From positions 1 to 62,626 of the forward strand of contig NZ_JAAGLT010000043.1 of assembly GCF_010548275.1 (NCBI RefSeq): a DNA stretch of 62,626 nucleotides, in the 5' to 3' direction. Each line of letters begins with the position of its first letter. Within the stretch, counting starts at the first letter, position 1. The notes beneath the pieces were generated by a model, which saw only the letters and a list, made by a program, of their open reading frames with translations, made no database searches and was not told where the DNA came from. Positions 7,684-15,555 of the stretch are shown piece after piece. Source of the stretch: Streptomyces sp. SID12488. GTDB lineage: Bacteria; Actinomycetota; Actinomycetes; Streptomycetales; Streptomycetaceae. Made by a program: the position numbers and the translations under genes.

Positions 7684-8685
7684 ATGACGGTGGACGGCAC
7701 GAGTGGAGCCACGGCGGACGGAAACGCCGGTGCTGAAGCCGACGTCGCCGACGTCGCCGACATCGACGTTTCCGTCGAGGGTGAGGTCGCCGAGGTCCGG
7801 CGGTTCTGGGCGCGGCTCGGGTTGCCCGGTCTCGTCGACGTGCACACGCACTTCATGCCCGAGCGTGTACTGCGCAAGGTCTGGGCGTACTTCGACGCCG
7901 TCGGGTCGGTGAGTGACGGCGTCGAGTGGCCGATCACCTATCGGCTGGAGGAGGACGAACGGCTCGCGCTGATCCGGGAGTTCGGGGTGCGGGCCTTCAC
8001 CGCCATGCTCTACCCGCACAAGGCGGGCATGGCGCAGTGGCTCAATCACTGGGCCGCCGACTTCGCCGACCGTACCCCCGACTGTCTGCACACCTCGACC
8101 CTGTTCCCCGAGCCGGGTGTCGAGGCGTACGTCCGGGAGGCCCTCGAGTCCGGCGCGCGCGTCTTCAAGGCGCATGTGCAGGTGGGGGCGTACGACCCGG
8201 CCGACGAGCTTCTCGACCCGGCCTGGGGGCTGCTCGCCGAGGCCGGGAAGCCCGTGGTGATCCACTGCGGCTCCGGTCCGGCGCCCGGCAAGCACACCGG
8301 ACCCGAGCCGATCGGGCGCGTGCTGGCCCGGCACCCCCGGCTGCGGCTGGTGGTCGCGCACATGGGTCTGCCCGAGTACGAGGACTTCCTCGGCCTGGCC
8401 GAGCGGTACGGCGAGGTGCGGCTGGACACGACGATGGCGTTCACCGACTTCGTGGAGCGGACGGCCCCGTTCCCCCGGCCCGAGCTTCCCCGGCTGGCGG
8501 ACCTCGGCGACCGCGTTCTGCTGGGCTCGGACTTCCCGAACATTCCGTATCCGTACGTCCACCAGTTGCACGCCCTGGAGCGGCTGGGTCTCGGCGACGA
8601 CTGGCTGCGCGCCGTCTGCCACGACAACGGGGCGCGGCTGTTCGGGCTGGCGGAACCGGATGAGGAGGGCCTGACACCGGCGTGA
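7684..8685 (+). CDS. Amidohydrolase 2 family metal-dependent hydrolase
   Basis: A 333-aa protein from ATG 7684, preceded by GAGAGGGGG. The TIM-barrel amidohydrolase signature is complete: VDVHTHF (metal HxH), a conserved Lys region (ARVFKAHVQV), VIHCGSG, VVAHMG, and the metal Asp in LLGSDFPN. Such enzymes act on cyclic amides, decarboxylate aromatic acids (ACMSD-like) or hydrolyse lactones. The sequence resembles the ACMSD/2-pyrone group more than ureases, but the substrate is open. The acidic N-terminal 30 residues (ADVADVADID) look disordered. Confidence 0.85.
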   Translation: MTVDGTSGATADGNAGAEADVADVADIDVSVEGEVAEVRRFWARLGLPGLVDVHTHFMPERVLRKVWAYFDAVGSVSDGVEWPITYRLEEDERLALIREFGVRAFTAMLYPHKAGMAQWLNHWAADFADRTPDCLHTSTLFPEPGVEAYVREALESGARVFKAHVQVGAYDPADELLDPAWGLLAEAGKPVVIHCGSGPAPGKHTGPEPIGRVLARHPRLRLVVAHMGLPEYEDFLGLAERYGEVRLDTTMAFTDFVERTAPFPRPELPRLADLGDRVLLGSDFPNIPYPYVHQLHALERLGLGDDWLRAVCHDNGARLFGLAEPDEEGLTPA

Positions 8686-9016
8686 GTTCGAGGTGAGAAG
8701 AGACGGCCGTAAGGGGTAAATCGGGCGTACGGAAGTGGGGTGCGTAACTTTCGATCAGGTTCGCCCAGGAGACACACAGGGTGCCCCAGGGCGGCCTCAG
8801 AGGCTCATCCGGGGCGGGTCCGACGGTCTGTGCGGTCGATGAACATGCAGGTCGGAGAGGAATCCGGTGCTTCCCGGTACTTGGTTCCACCCTCACTTCC
8901 CAGGCCTCCCCGGGCCGGAATTCCCAGGGGTTCCCTGAGAGGCGCCTGTGAGTTTCTCAGGAAAATCACAGGTTCCAGAAAGCTCGCTCTCAGAGGACAC
9001 CGACAAGGTTTCCGCT
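8686..9016. other. 331-bp intergenic region upstream of the response regulator
   Basis: No convincing gene is seen. It contains CTCAGG (8956-8961) and CACAGG (8967-8972), tandem near-identical half-sites one helical turn apart, the usual layout for OmpR-type regulators. They sit just upstream of the preferred response-regulator start, so autoregulation is plausible. Confidence 0.45.
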
Positions 9017-9754
9017 ATGACCACGACCTCGCCCCAGGGGCGCACCGAACTGCTGAGGCCGGACGGGAGCCCCGTCCGCGTGCTTGTGGTGGACGACGAG
9101 CTGTCGATCACCGAGCTGCTGTCCATGGCCCTTCGCTACGAAGGCTGGCAGATCCGCAGCGCGGGTGACGGAACGGGTGCGGTGCAGACCGCACGCGAGT
9201 TCCGGCCCGACGCCGTCGTTCTCGACATGATGCTGCCCGACATGGACGGCCTCACCGTCCTCGGCCGACTGCGGCGCGAGCTGCCCGAGGTCCCCGTCCT
9301 GTTCCTGACGGCGAAGGACGCCGTCGAGGACCGGATCGCGGGCCTCACCGCGGGCGGCGACGACTACGTCACCAAGCCCTTCAGCCTCGAAGAGGTGGTG
9401 GCGCGGCTGCGCGGCCTGATCCGGCGCTCCGGTGCGGCCGACCGGCGCTCCGACTCCGTGCTGGTCGTCGGTGACCTCACCCTCGACGAGGACAGCCACG
9501 AGGTGTCCCGTGCCGGGGACGGCATCCACCTCACCGCGACCGAGTTCGAGCTGCTGCGCTTCCTGATGCGCAACCCGCGGCGCGTGCTCAGCAAGGCCCA
9601 GATACTCGACCGCGTGTGGTCGTACGACTTCGGCGGCCAGGCGAACGTAGTCGAGCTGTACATCTCCTACCTGCGGCGAAAGATCGACGCCGGGCGCGAG
9701 CCGATGATCCACACCCGGCGCGGCGCCGGATATCTGATCAAGCCCGCCGGCTGA
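9017..9754 (+). CDS. OmpR/PhoB-type response regulator
   Basis: A 245-aa protein with an N-terminal receiver domain (about residues 20-135; acidic pair DD26-27, phospho-accepting Asp70 in VVLDMMLP, Thr in FLTAKD, Lys in VTKPF) and a C-terminal winged helix (about 150-245; HLTATEFELLRFL and the GAGYLI wing). Start 9017 gives the usual family length. An in-frame GTG at 8948 has a better Shine-Dalgarno (GAGAGG, spacing 5) but would add 23 unconserved residues and place the tandem half-sites inside the gene. The sensor kinase begins 62 bp downstream, so the two form a two-component system. Confidence 0.92.
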   Translation: MTTTSPQGRTELLRPDGSPVRVLVVDDELSITELLSMALRYEGWQIRSAGDGTGAVQTAREFRPDAVVLDMMLPDMDGLTVLGRLRRELPEVPVLFLTAKDAVEDRIAGLTAGGDDYVTKPFSLEEVVARLRGLIRRSGAADRRSDSVLVVGDLTLDEDSHEVSRAGDGIHLTATEFELLRFLMRNPRRVLSKAQILDRVWSYDFGGQANVVELYISYLRRKIDAGREPMIHTRRGAGYLIKPAG

Positions 9755-9816
9755 CCCCATGTCATTGGTGGTGCCGCTCCGGAAGACGTGGTCGAGCCCG
9801 GTAGGAGGGCAGCACT

Positions 9817-11655
9817 GTGAGCAGTAAGAGGAAAGCGGGCGGGCAGCGGAGGCTGGGCAGGTCCGAGCAGAAGGCGCAACGGCAGAGCAGGCCGAAGACC
9901 CTTCGGACGCGGCTCGTCGTCTCGGCGGTCTCGCTGATCGCCGTGGTGTGCGCGGTGATGGGCACGGTGACGACCATCGCGCTCCAGCAGCATCTCTACA
10001 AGCAGTTGGACAGCCAGGTCAGCGAGGCCGCCAACCGTGTCGGCGGGCCCCCGCTCGGGCAGGGCCCGCGTGGTGAGAAGGACAACGTCAGACTGCCCAG
10101 CGGGGCGCCGGGCAGTAGCGGCTCGTCCACTACAGATTCCTCGTCGACCACGGATCCCTCGTCGACCACGGATCCCTCGTCCACCACGGATCCCTCGTCC
10201 ACCACGGATCCCTCGGCCGCCACCGCCGACAAAGACCCCTCCGATGCGGGCACCCGTCAGCTGACCGTCCAGGAACGGCTCACGCAGTTCATGCAGAAGG
10301 GCGGGACGCAGGAGTACACCGTCGCCGCCGCCGTCGACACGAACGGTGGCGTCACCAAGGCGTACGTCGCCAACATGCAGTCGAACACGAATGTGAACAC
10401 GAGTGCGAGTGTGACCGGCAGTCCCATCCTCGGCATGGACGCGATCCCGCTGACCAAGGCGCAGATGGCCGAACTGGCCGCCGTCTCCCGCAGCGACGGC
10501 CTGCACACCGTCACCCTCACCGGGCTCGGTGAGTACCGGGTCAAGTACGTCACCAGCAACAACGGCAGCGGCAACTACTACGTCGCCCTGCCCACCAAGT
10601 CGGTCACCACGACCATCAACACCCTGATCCTCGTGGAGGTCAGTGTCACCGCCGCCGGTCTCGTCGCCGCCGGTATCGCCGGCACGGTCCTCGTCGGAGT
10701 GGCGCTCCGCCCCCTCCGCAGGGTCGCCTCGACCGCCACCCGGGTCTCCGAACTCCCGCTGCACACCGGCGAGGTGACCCTCAACGAGCGGGTCGCCGAG
10801 TCCGAGACCGACCCGCACACCGAGGTCGGCCAGGTCGGCGCCGCGCTCAACCGGATGCTCGACCATGTGCAGGGCGCCCTCCACTCGCGTCAGCAGAGCG
10901 AGATGCGCGTACGCCAGTTCGTCGCGGACGCCAGTCATGAGCTGCGTACGCCGCTGGCGTCGATCCGCGGATACGCCGAGCTGACGAGACGTGGACGCGA
11001 GGAGACCGGGCCGGACACCCGGCACGCGCTCGGGCGGATCGAGTCCGAGGCGGGGCGTATGACGCTACTCGTCGAGGATCTCCTGCTGCTCGCCCGCCTC
11101 GACGCGGGCCGGCCGCTCCAGTTCGACCAGACCGACCTCGTACCCCTCGTCGTGGACACCGTCAGCGACGCGCGCGCCGCAGGCCGGGAGCACAACTGGC
11201 GGCTCGATCTGCCCGACGAGCCCGCGCTGGTGTCGGCGGACGCGGCCCGGTTGCAGCAGGTCCTGGTGAACCTGCTGGCCAACGCCCGTACACACACCCC
11301 GCCCGGGACGACCGTCACCGCGCGCGTGCAGCGGCGCGGGCCGTGGCTGTGTGTCGACGTGCAGGACGACGGACAGGGCATCCCGGCCGACCTGTTGCCG
11401 CATGTGTTCGAACGGTTCGCGCGCGGCGACACCGCGCGCTCCCGCACCACCGGGTCCACCGGGCTCGGGCTCGCCATCGTGCAGGCCGTCGCGACCGCGC
11501 ACGGCGGCGCGGTGACCGTCGACAGCGTGCCCGGACAGACCATCTTCACGGTGCATCTGCCGGCCCTCGCCCCTGAAGCGGCACCAGAAACAAACTGGCA
11601 ATCGGACTCACAGGCACAGCACAGTGCCACCACATGGGTGCAACAGGGGGCCTGA
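9817..11655 (+). CDS. Sensor histidine kinase with repeat-bearing extracellular domain
   Basis: A 612-aa membrane kinase starting at GTG 9817 behind AGGAGG. Order: basic cytosolic N-terminus, TM1 (about 33-55), extracytoplasmic sensor region (about 56-262), TM2 (about 263-290), HAMP linker, DHp with His374 in the motif HELRTPL, and HATPase with all boxes intact (LANARTHT, DDGQGIP, GLGLAIV). The sensor region carries a tandem SSTTDP-type repeat (about residues 103-133), making a flexible Ser/Thr/Asp-rich spacer after TM1. It should phosphorylate the upstream response regulator. The stimulus is unknown; the downstream glycosyltransferases suggest a cell-envelope signal. Confidence 0.93.
   Translation: MSSKRKAGGQRRLGRSEQKAQRQSRPKTLRTRLVVSAVSLIAVVCAVMGTVTTIALQQHLYKQLDSQVSEAANRVGGPPLGQGPRGEKDNVRLPSGAPGSSGSSTTDSSSTTDPSSTTDPSSTTDPSSTTDPSAATADKDPSDAGTRQLTVQERLTQFMQKGGTQEYTVAAAVDTNGGVTKAYVANMQSNTNVNTSASVTGSPILGMDAIPLTKAQMAELAAVSRSDGLHTVTLTGLGEYRVKYVTSNNGSGNYYVALPTKSVTTTINTLILVEVSVTAAGLVAAGIAGTVLVGVALRPLRRVASTATRVSELPLHTGEVTLNERVAESETDPHTEVGQVGAALNRMLDHVQGALHSRQQSEMRVRQFVADASHELRTPLASIRGYAELTRRGREETGPDTRHALGRIESEAGRMTLLVEDLLLLARLDAGRPLQFDQTDLVPLVVDTVSDARAAGREHNWRLDLPDEPALVSADAARLQQVLVNLLANARTHTPPGTTVTARVQRRGPWLCVDVQDDGQGIPADLLPHVFERFARGDTARSRTTGSTGLGLAIVQAVATAHGGAVTVDSVPGQTIFTVHLPALAPEAAPETNWQSDSQAQHSATTWVQQGA
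10127..10211 (+). repeat. 18-bp minisatellite in the sensor kinase gene
   Basis: The unit TCGTCGACCACGGATCCC and near copies (TCGTCCACCACGGATCCC) recur about four to five times without gaps. Each unit encodes SSTTDP, so copy changes stay in frame. The arrangement suggests slippage-prone length variation of the extracellular spacer. Confidence 0.85.
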
Positions 11656-11669
11656 CGAAAGTCGGTCCT

Positions 11670-13193
11670 ATGCGAACCGACTCTTCTCCCGGCACCCTGC
11701 CGGCGCGGGAGCACCTCCCGGCCGCGGCAGCCGGTACGCCTGTCCTGGACGTAGTGATCCCCGTCTACAACGAGGAGAAGGACCTCCAGCCATGCGTGCT
11801 CAGACTCCACGAGCACCTCAAGCGCACGTTCCCGTACGCGTTCCGCATCACGGTTGCGGACAACGCGTCCACGGACACCACTCCCCTGGTGGCGGCGCGG
11901 CTGGCGGCGGAGCTGCCGGAGGTCAGGTCCTTCCGGCTGGAGCAGAAGGGGCGCGGCCGAGCACTGCGGACAGTGTGGTCCGCGTCCGACGCGCCGATCC
12001 TCGCCTACATGGACGTCGACCTGTCGACGGACCTCAACGCCCTGCTGCCGCTGGTGGCACCGCTGATCTCCGGTCACTCGGACCTCGCGATCGGCTCCCG
12101 GCTCGCCCGCTCGTCGCGCGTCGTGCGCGGTGCCAAGCGGGAGTTCATCAGCCGGACGTACAACCTGATCCTGCGTGGCTCGCTCCAGGCCCGCTTCACG
12201 GACGCGCAGTGCGGATTCAAGGCCATCCGGCGTGATGTCGCCCAGATCCTGCTGCCGCTCATCGAGGACACCGGCTGGTTCTTCGACACCGAGATGCTGG
12301 TGCTCGCCGAGCGCGCGGGCCTGCGTATCCACGAGGTGCCGGTCGACTGGGTCGACGACCCGGAATCGACCGTCCACATCGTCAAGACCGCGACCGACGA
12401 CCTGAAGGGAGTGTTGCGCGTGGGCAAGGCCCTGGCCACCGGCTCACTGCCGCTGGACCGGCTCACCCGGCCCTTCGGCGACGATCCGCGCGACCGCGAC
12501 ATCAAGGACGTACCGAAGGGGCTGGCCCGCCAGCTCGTCGGATTCTGTGTGGTCGGCGGTATGTCGACCCTCTTCTACCTGGTGCTCTACAGCGCCTTCC
12601 GGGGCTTCGCCGGCTCGCAGATCGCCAACGCGCTCGCGCTGCTGGTCTCCGCCGTCGCGAACACCGCGGCCAACCGGCGCCTGACCTTCGGGGTGACCGG
12701 CCGGGGCGGGGCGGTACGGCACCAGGCGCAGGGCCTGGTCGTCTTCGGCATCGGACTCGCCCTCACCAGCGGCTCGCTCGCCGCCCTCAACGCGGCGACC
12801 AGCGACCCCGGGCACTCCACGGAACTGGCGGTGCTCATCGCCGCCAACCTCGCGGCGACGGTGCTGCGGTTCCTGCTCTTCAGGGCCTGGGTGTTCCCGG
12901 ACGAGACCGGCGAACCAGCCTCATCGTCGACGGTGGTCGCCTCGCACAAGCCGACCTCGCCCGTCTACCAGGCGTACACCACAGGCCCGTACGCCAACGC
13001 CTCGCACAGCAACGTCAGCAGCGCCGGCAACGTCAACAACGCCGGCAACGTCAACGCCTCGTACGGCAACTCCCCTTACCCCACCGACCAGTTCCGCGCC
13101 GGTGATGTCGCGGACCGCACCTGGGGGGACCCGACCACGCGGCTCCAGCCGGTGCGCCCGCACGACAGCCAGGATCCGAGGAACCCGCGATGA
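11670..13193 (+). CDS. Bifunctional glycosyltransferase family 2 / GtrA-like membrane protein
   Basis: A 507-aa protein. The N-terminal half (about residues 18-260) is a GT2 dolichyl-phosphate-sugar-synthase-like domain: VVIPVYNEEKDL, DNASTDTT, YMDVDLSTDLN (DxD), and QCGFKAIRRD. The C-terminal part (about 275-415) has four hydrophobic helices of the GtrA type, with NRRLTFG. A low-complexity Asn/Ala/Gly tail with SAGNVNNAGNVN repeats follows. The GT2 half probably makes a polyprenyl-phosphate sugar, and the GtrA half may flip or hold it. The gene overlaps the next by ATGA, so the product plausibly feeds the GT39 enzyme. ATG 11670 is preferred over ATG 11634, which lies inside the kinase gene. 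Confidence 0.88.
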   Translation: MRTDSSPGTLPAREHLPAAAAGTPVLDVVIPVYNEEKDLQPCVLRLHEHLKRTFPYAFRITVADNASTDTTPLVAARLAAELPEVRSFRLEQKGRGRALRTVWSASDAPILAYMDVDLSTDLNALLPLVAPLISGHSDLAIGSRLARSSRVVRGAKREFISRTYNLILRGSLQARFTDAQCGFKAIRRDVAQILLPLIEDTGWFFDTEMLVLAERAGLRIHEVPVDWVDDPESTVHIVKTATDDLKGVLRVGKALATGSLPLDRLTRPFGDDPRDRDIKDVPKGLARQLVGFCVVGGMSTLFYLVLYSAFRGFAGSQIANALALLVSAVANTAANRRLTFGVTGRGGAVRHQAQGLVVFGIGLALTSGSLAALNAATSDPGHSTELAVLIAANLAATVLRFLLFRAWVFPDETGEPASSSTVVASHKPTSPVYQAYTTGPYANASHSNVSSAGNVNNAGNVNASYGNSPYPTDQFRAGDVADRTWGDPTTRLQPVRPHDSQDPRNPR

Positions 13194-15442
13194 CCACTCA
13201 CTTCGACCAGACGACCCATACGGGCCCCTCGGGGCCGGGGGGTGTGAGCCCCTCGTATCCGCCGCCGGATTCACCGGATTCAACTGCCGTACAGCAGAGG
13301 GCGGTTCCCGGGACGGCAGTGCCGGCGACTTCGTCCGGTGAGCCCAAGCAGCCCTTCGTACACAGACTGTGGCGCGGACGGCCCGAGGACCACCGGTGGG
13401 TGCGGCCCGCGTTCCTCGCCACGCTGCTGGTGATCGGCGCGCTCTACACCTGGAACCTGACCGCCTCCGGATACGCCAACTCCTTCTACTCGGCGGCGGT
13501 TCAGGCCGGCAGCCAGTCCTGGAAGGCCTTCTTCTTCGGCTCCCTCGACTCGGCCAACGCCATCACCGTCGACAAGCCCCCGGCCTCCCTCTGGCCGATG
13601 GCGCTGTCGGTCCGCCTGTTCGGTCTCAACTCCTTCGCGATCCTGTTCCCGCAGGTCCTGATGGCCGTCGCCACGGCGGGTGTGCTGTACGCGTCCGTGC
13701 GCCGCCGGTTCAGCGCCACGGCCGGGTTCCTCACGATGGCGGCTTTCGCGGTGACGCCCGTCGCCGTGCTGATGTTCCGCTTCAACAACCCGGACGCGCT
13801 CCTCGCGCTCCTGATGGCCGCAGCGGTCTACTGCACCCAGCGCGCCATGGAGAAGGCCGAGACGAAGTGGCTGGTCTGGGCGGGTACGGCGATCGGTTTC
13901 GCCTTCCTGGTCAAGACGCTCCAGGCCTTCCTGATCCTGCCGGTGCTGGCACTGGTGTACGTGATCTTCGCGCCGACCAGCGTCCGCAGGCGCATCGGAC
14001 AGGTACTGGCCGCCGGGCTCGCGATGATCGTCGCGGGCGGCTGGTGGGTCGCGATCGTCGAGCTGTGGCCGGCGTCCTCGCGCCCCTACATCGGCGGCTC
14101 GCAGAACAACTCCTTCCTTGAACTGACCTTTGGTTACAACGGACTTGGCCGTATCAACGGCGACGAGACCGGCAGTGTCGGCGGCGGTGGCGGCGGAGGC
14201 GGCACCGGAATGTGGGGCACGACCGGCTGGAGCCGGATGTTCAGCTCCGAGAGCGGCGGCCAGATCTCCTGGCTGATCCCGGCCGCGCTGATCCTGCTCG
14301 CCGCGGCGATCTGGGCCGGCCGCAAGGCCAGGCGCACGGACACCGCCCGCGCCGGGCTCCTCCTCTGGGGCGGCTCGCTGCTGATCACCATGGTGATCTT
14401 CAGCTACATGCAGGGCATCTTCCACGACTACTACACCGTCGCCCTCGCCCCCTACATCGCGCCGCTGGTCGGCATGGGCGCGGCCCAGCTCTGGCAGGAG
14501 CGGGGCAAGCTGTGGGCGTCGCTGGCGCTCGCGGGTGCCACGACGGCCACCGCGGTCTGGGGTTACGTCCTCCTCAACCGCTCCTCCGACTACATGCCCT
14601 GGCTGAAGTGGCTTGTGCTGGTGGGCGGTCTCACGGCCGCGCTGGGGCTCGTCTTCGTCAACCGGCTCGGGCGTCAACTGGCCCTGGCTGTCGTCGGGTT
14701 GAGCTTCGTAACGGCGCTGGCTGGTCCGACCGCGTACTCCCTCACCACCCTCAACGAGGGTCACACCGGCTCGATCGTCACGGCGGGCCCGTCCGTGGCG
14801 GGCGGTCGCGGTGGGTTCGGCGGTGGTGGCGGCATGGGCGGCGGCCCTGGTGGCGGCACCACCCAGGGCGGCCGGCAGGGCACCCAGCAGGGTGGCGGCA
14901 TGGGCCAGCCCCCGACCGGCGGCAACGGCGGTGGCTTCCCGGGCGGCGGCAACAACACCCAGGGCAACCAGCAGCAGGGCAACGGCAACACCCAGCAGGG
15001 CGGTCCCGGCGGCCAGACCGGTGACGGCGGCGGCATGGGCGGCGGCGGTGGCGTGGGCGGTCTGCTCAACGGCGCCAGCGTCACCAGCGAGGCCAAGGCC
15101 CTGCTGGAGAAGAACGCCGGCGACTACAAGTGGGCCGCGGCGGCCATCGGCGCCCAGAACGCGGCGAGTTACCAGCTCTCCACCGGCGACCCGGTGATGG
15201 CGATCGGCGGCTTCAACGGCACCGACCCGTCCCCGACGCTGGCCGAGTTCAAGAAGTACGTGGAGGACGGCAAGATCCACTACTTCATCTCCAGCGGCTC
15301 CGGCGGCGGTGGCATGGGCGGCGGCAGCAGCACGACGAGCACGTCGTCCCAGATCAGCTCGTGGGTCGAGAGCAACTTCAAGAAGGTGACCGTGGGTTCG
15401 GCCACCTTCTACGACCTGACCCAGCCGACGAGCAGCAGCTGA
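13190..15442 (+). CDS. GT39/ArnT-type polyprenyl-phosphate-sugar glycosyltransferase with Gly-rich insert
   Basis: A 750-aa integral membrane protein translationally coupled (ATGA) to the GT2-GtrA gene. After a disordered N-terminus come about 12 hydrophobic segments with family marks: the first loop DKPPASLWPMALS, FNNPDALLALL, and FHDYYTVALAPYIAPLVG. After the last helix (about residue 525) a Gly/Gln/Asn-rich tract (about 540-630) leads to a soluble C-terminal domain of about 110 residues. GT39-like enzymes transfer a sugar from a lipid-phosphate donor on the outer face of the membrane. The acceptor is unknown; being downstream of the two-component system points to regulated envelope glycosylation. 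Confidence 0.88.
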   Translation: MTTHFDQTTHTGPSGPGGVSPSYPPPDSPDSTAVQQRAVPGTAVPATSSGEPKQPFVHRLWRGRPEDHRWVRPAFLATLLVIGALYTWNLTASGYANSFYSAAVQAGSQSWKAFFFGSLDSANAITVDKPPASLWPMALSVRLFGLNSFAILFPQVLMAVATAGVLYASVRRRFSATAGFLTMAAFAVTPVAVLMFRFNNPDALLALLMAAAVYCTQRAMEKAETKWLVWAGTAIGFAFLVKTLQAFLILPVLALVYVIFAPTSVRRRIGQVLAAGLAMIVAGGWWVAIVELWPASSRPYIGGSQNNSFLELTFGYNGLGRINGDETGSVGGGGGGGGTGMWGTTGWSRMFSSESGGQISWLIPAALILLAAAIWAGRKARRTDTARAGLLLWGGSLLITMVIFSYMQGIFHDYYTVALAPYIAPLVGMGAAQLWQERGKLWASLALAGATTATAVWGYVLLNRSSDYMPWLKWLVLVGGLTAALGLVFVNRLGRQLALAVVGLSFVTALAGPTAYSLTTLNEGHTGSIVTAGPSVAGGRGGFGGGGGMGGGPGGGTTQGGRQGTQQGGGMGQPPTGGNGGGFPGGGNNTQGNQQQGNGNTQQGGPGGQTGDGGGMGGGGGVGGLLNGASVTSEAKALLEKNAGDYKWAAAAIGAQNAASYQLSTGDPVMAIGGFNGTDPSPTLAEFKKYVEDGKIHYFISSGSGGGGMGGGSSTTSTSSQISSWVESNFKKVTVGSATFYDLTQPTSSS

Positions 15443-15470
15443 TCGGTAGCGGCTGAGGGTTCTTTCCCCT

Positions 15471-15508
15471 GGTAGTGGCCCGGAGCGATCTCGCTCCGGG
15501 CCACTACC
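15471..15508 (+). terminator. Long hairpin terminator after the GT39 gene
   Basis: GGTAGTGGCCCGGAGCGA (15471-15488) is exactly complementary to 15491-15508, separated by two bases, and is followed by TTCTTATTT. This closes the regulator-kinase-glycosyltransferase unit before the exporter promoter. Confidence 0.88.
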
Positions 15509-15519
15509 TTCTTATTTGT

Positions 15520-15553
15520 TGTACGCCGTATAGGAACTGTTCTACGGTGTACA
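15520..15553 (+). promoter_or_regulatory. Inverted-repeat operator of the exporter gene (candidate TetR site)
   Basis: TGTACGCCGTA (15520-15530) and TACGGTGTACA (15543-15553) form an 11-bp inverted repeat with one mismatch and a 12-bp spacer. It ends two bases before the exporter ATG and overlaps the only plausible -10 (TATAGG). Binding here would block both transcription and ribosome access. The adjacent TetR gene is the obvious candidate binder. Confidence 0.75.
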
Positions 15554-15555
15554 GC

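Noticed and set aside
13280..15280. 666-codon minus-strand frame over the GT39 gene
   Set aside because: The sense strand encodes a clear membrane glycosyltransferase; the antisense product is Arg/Gly/Glu-rich shadow.
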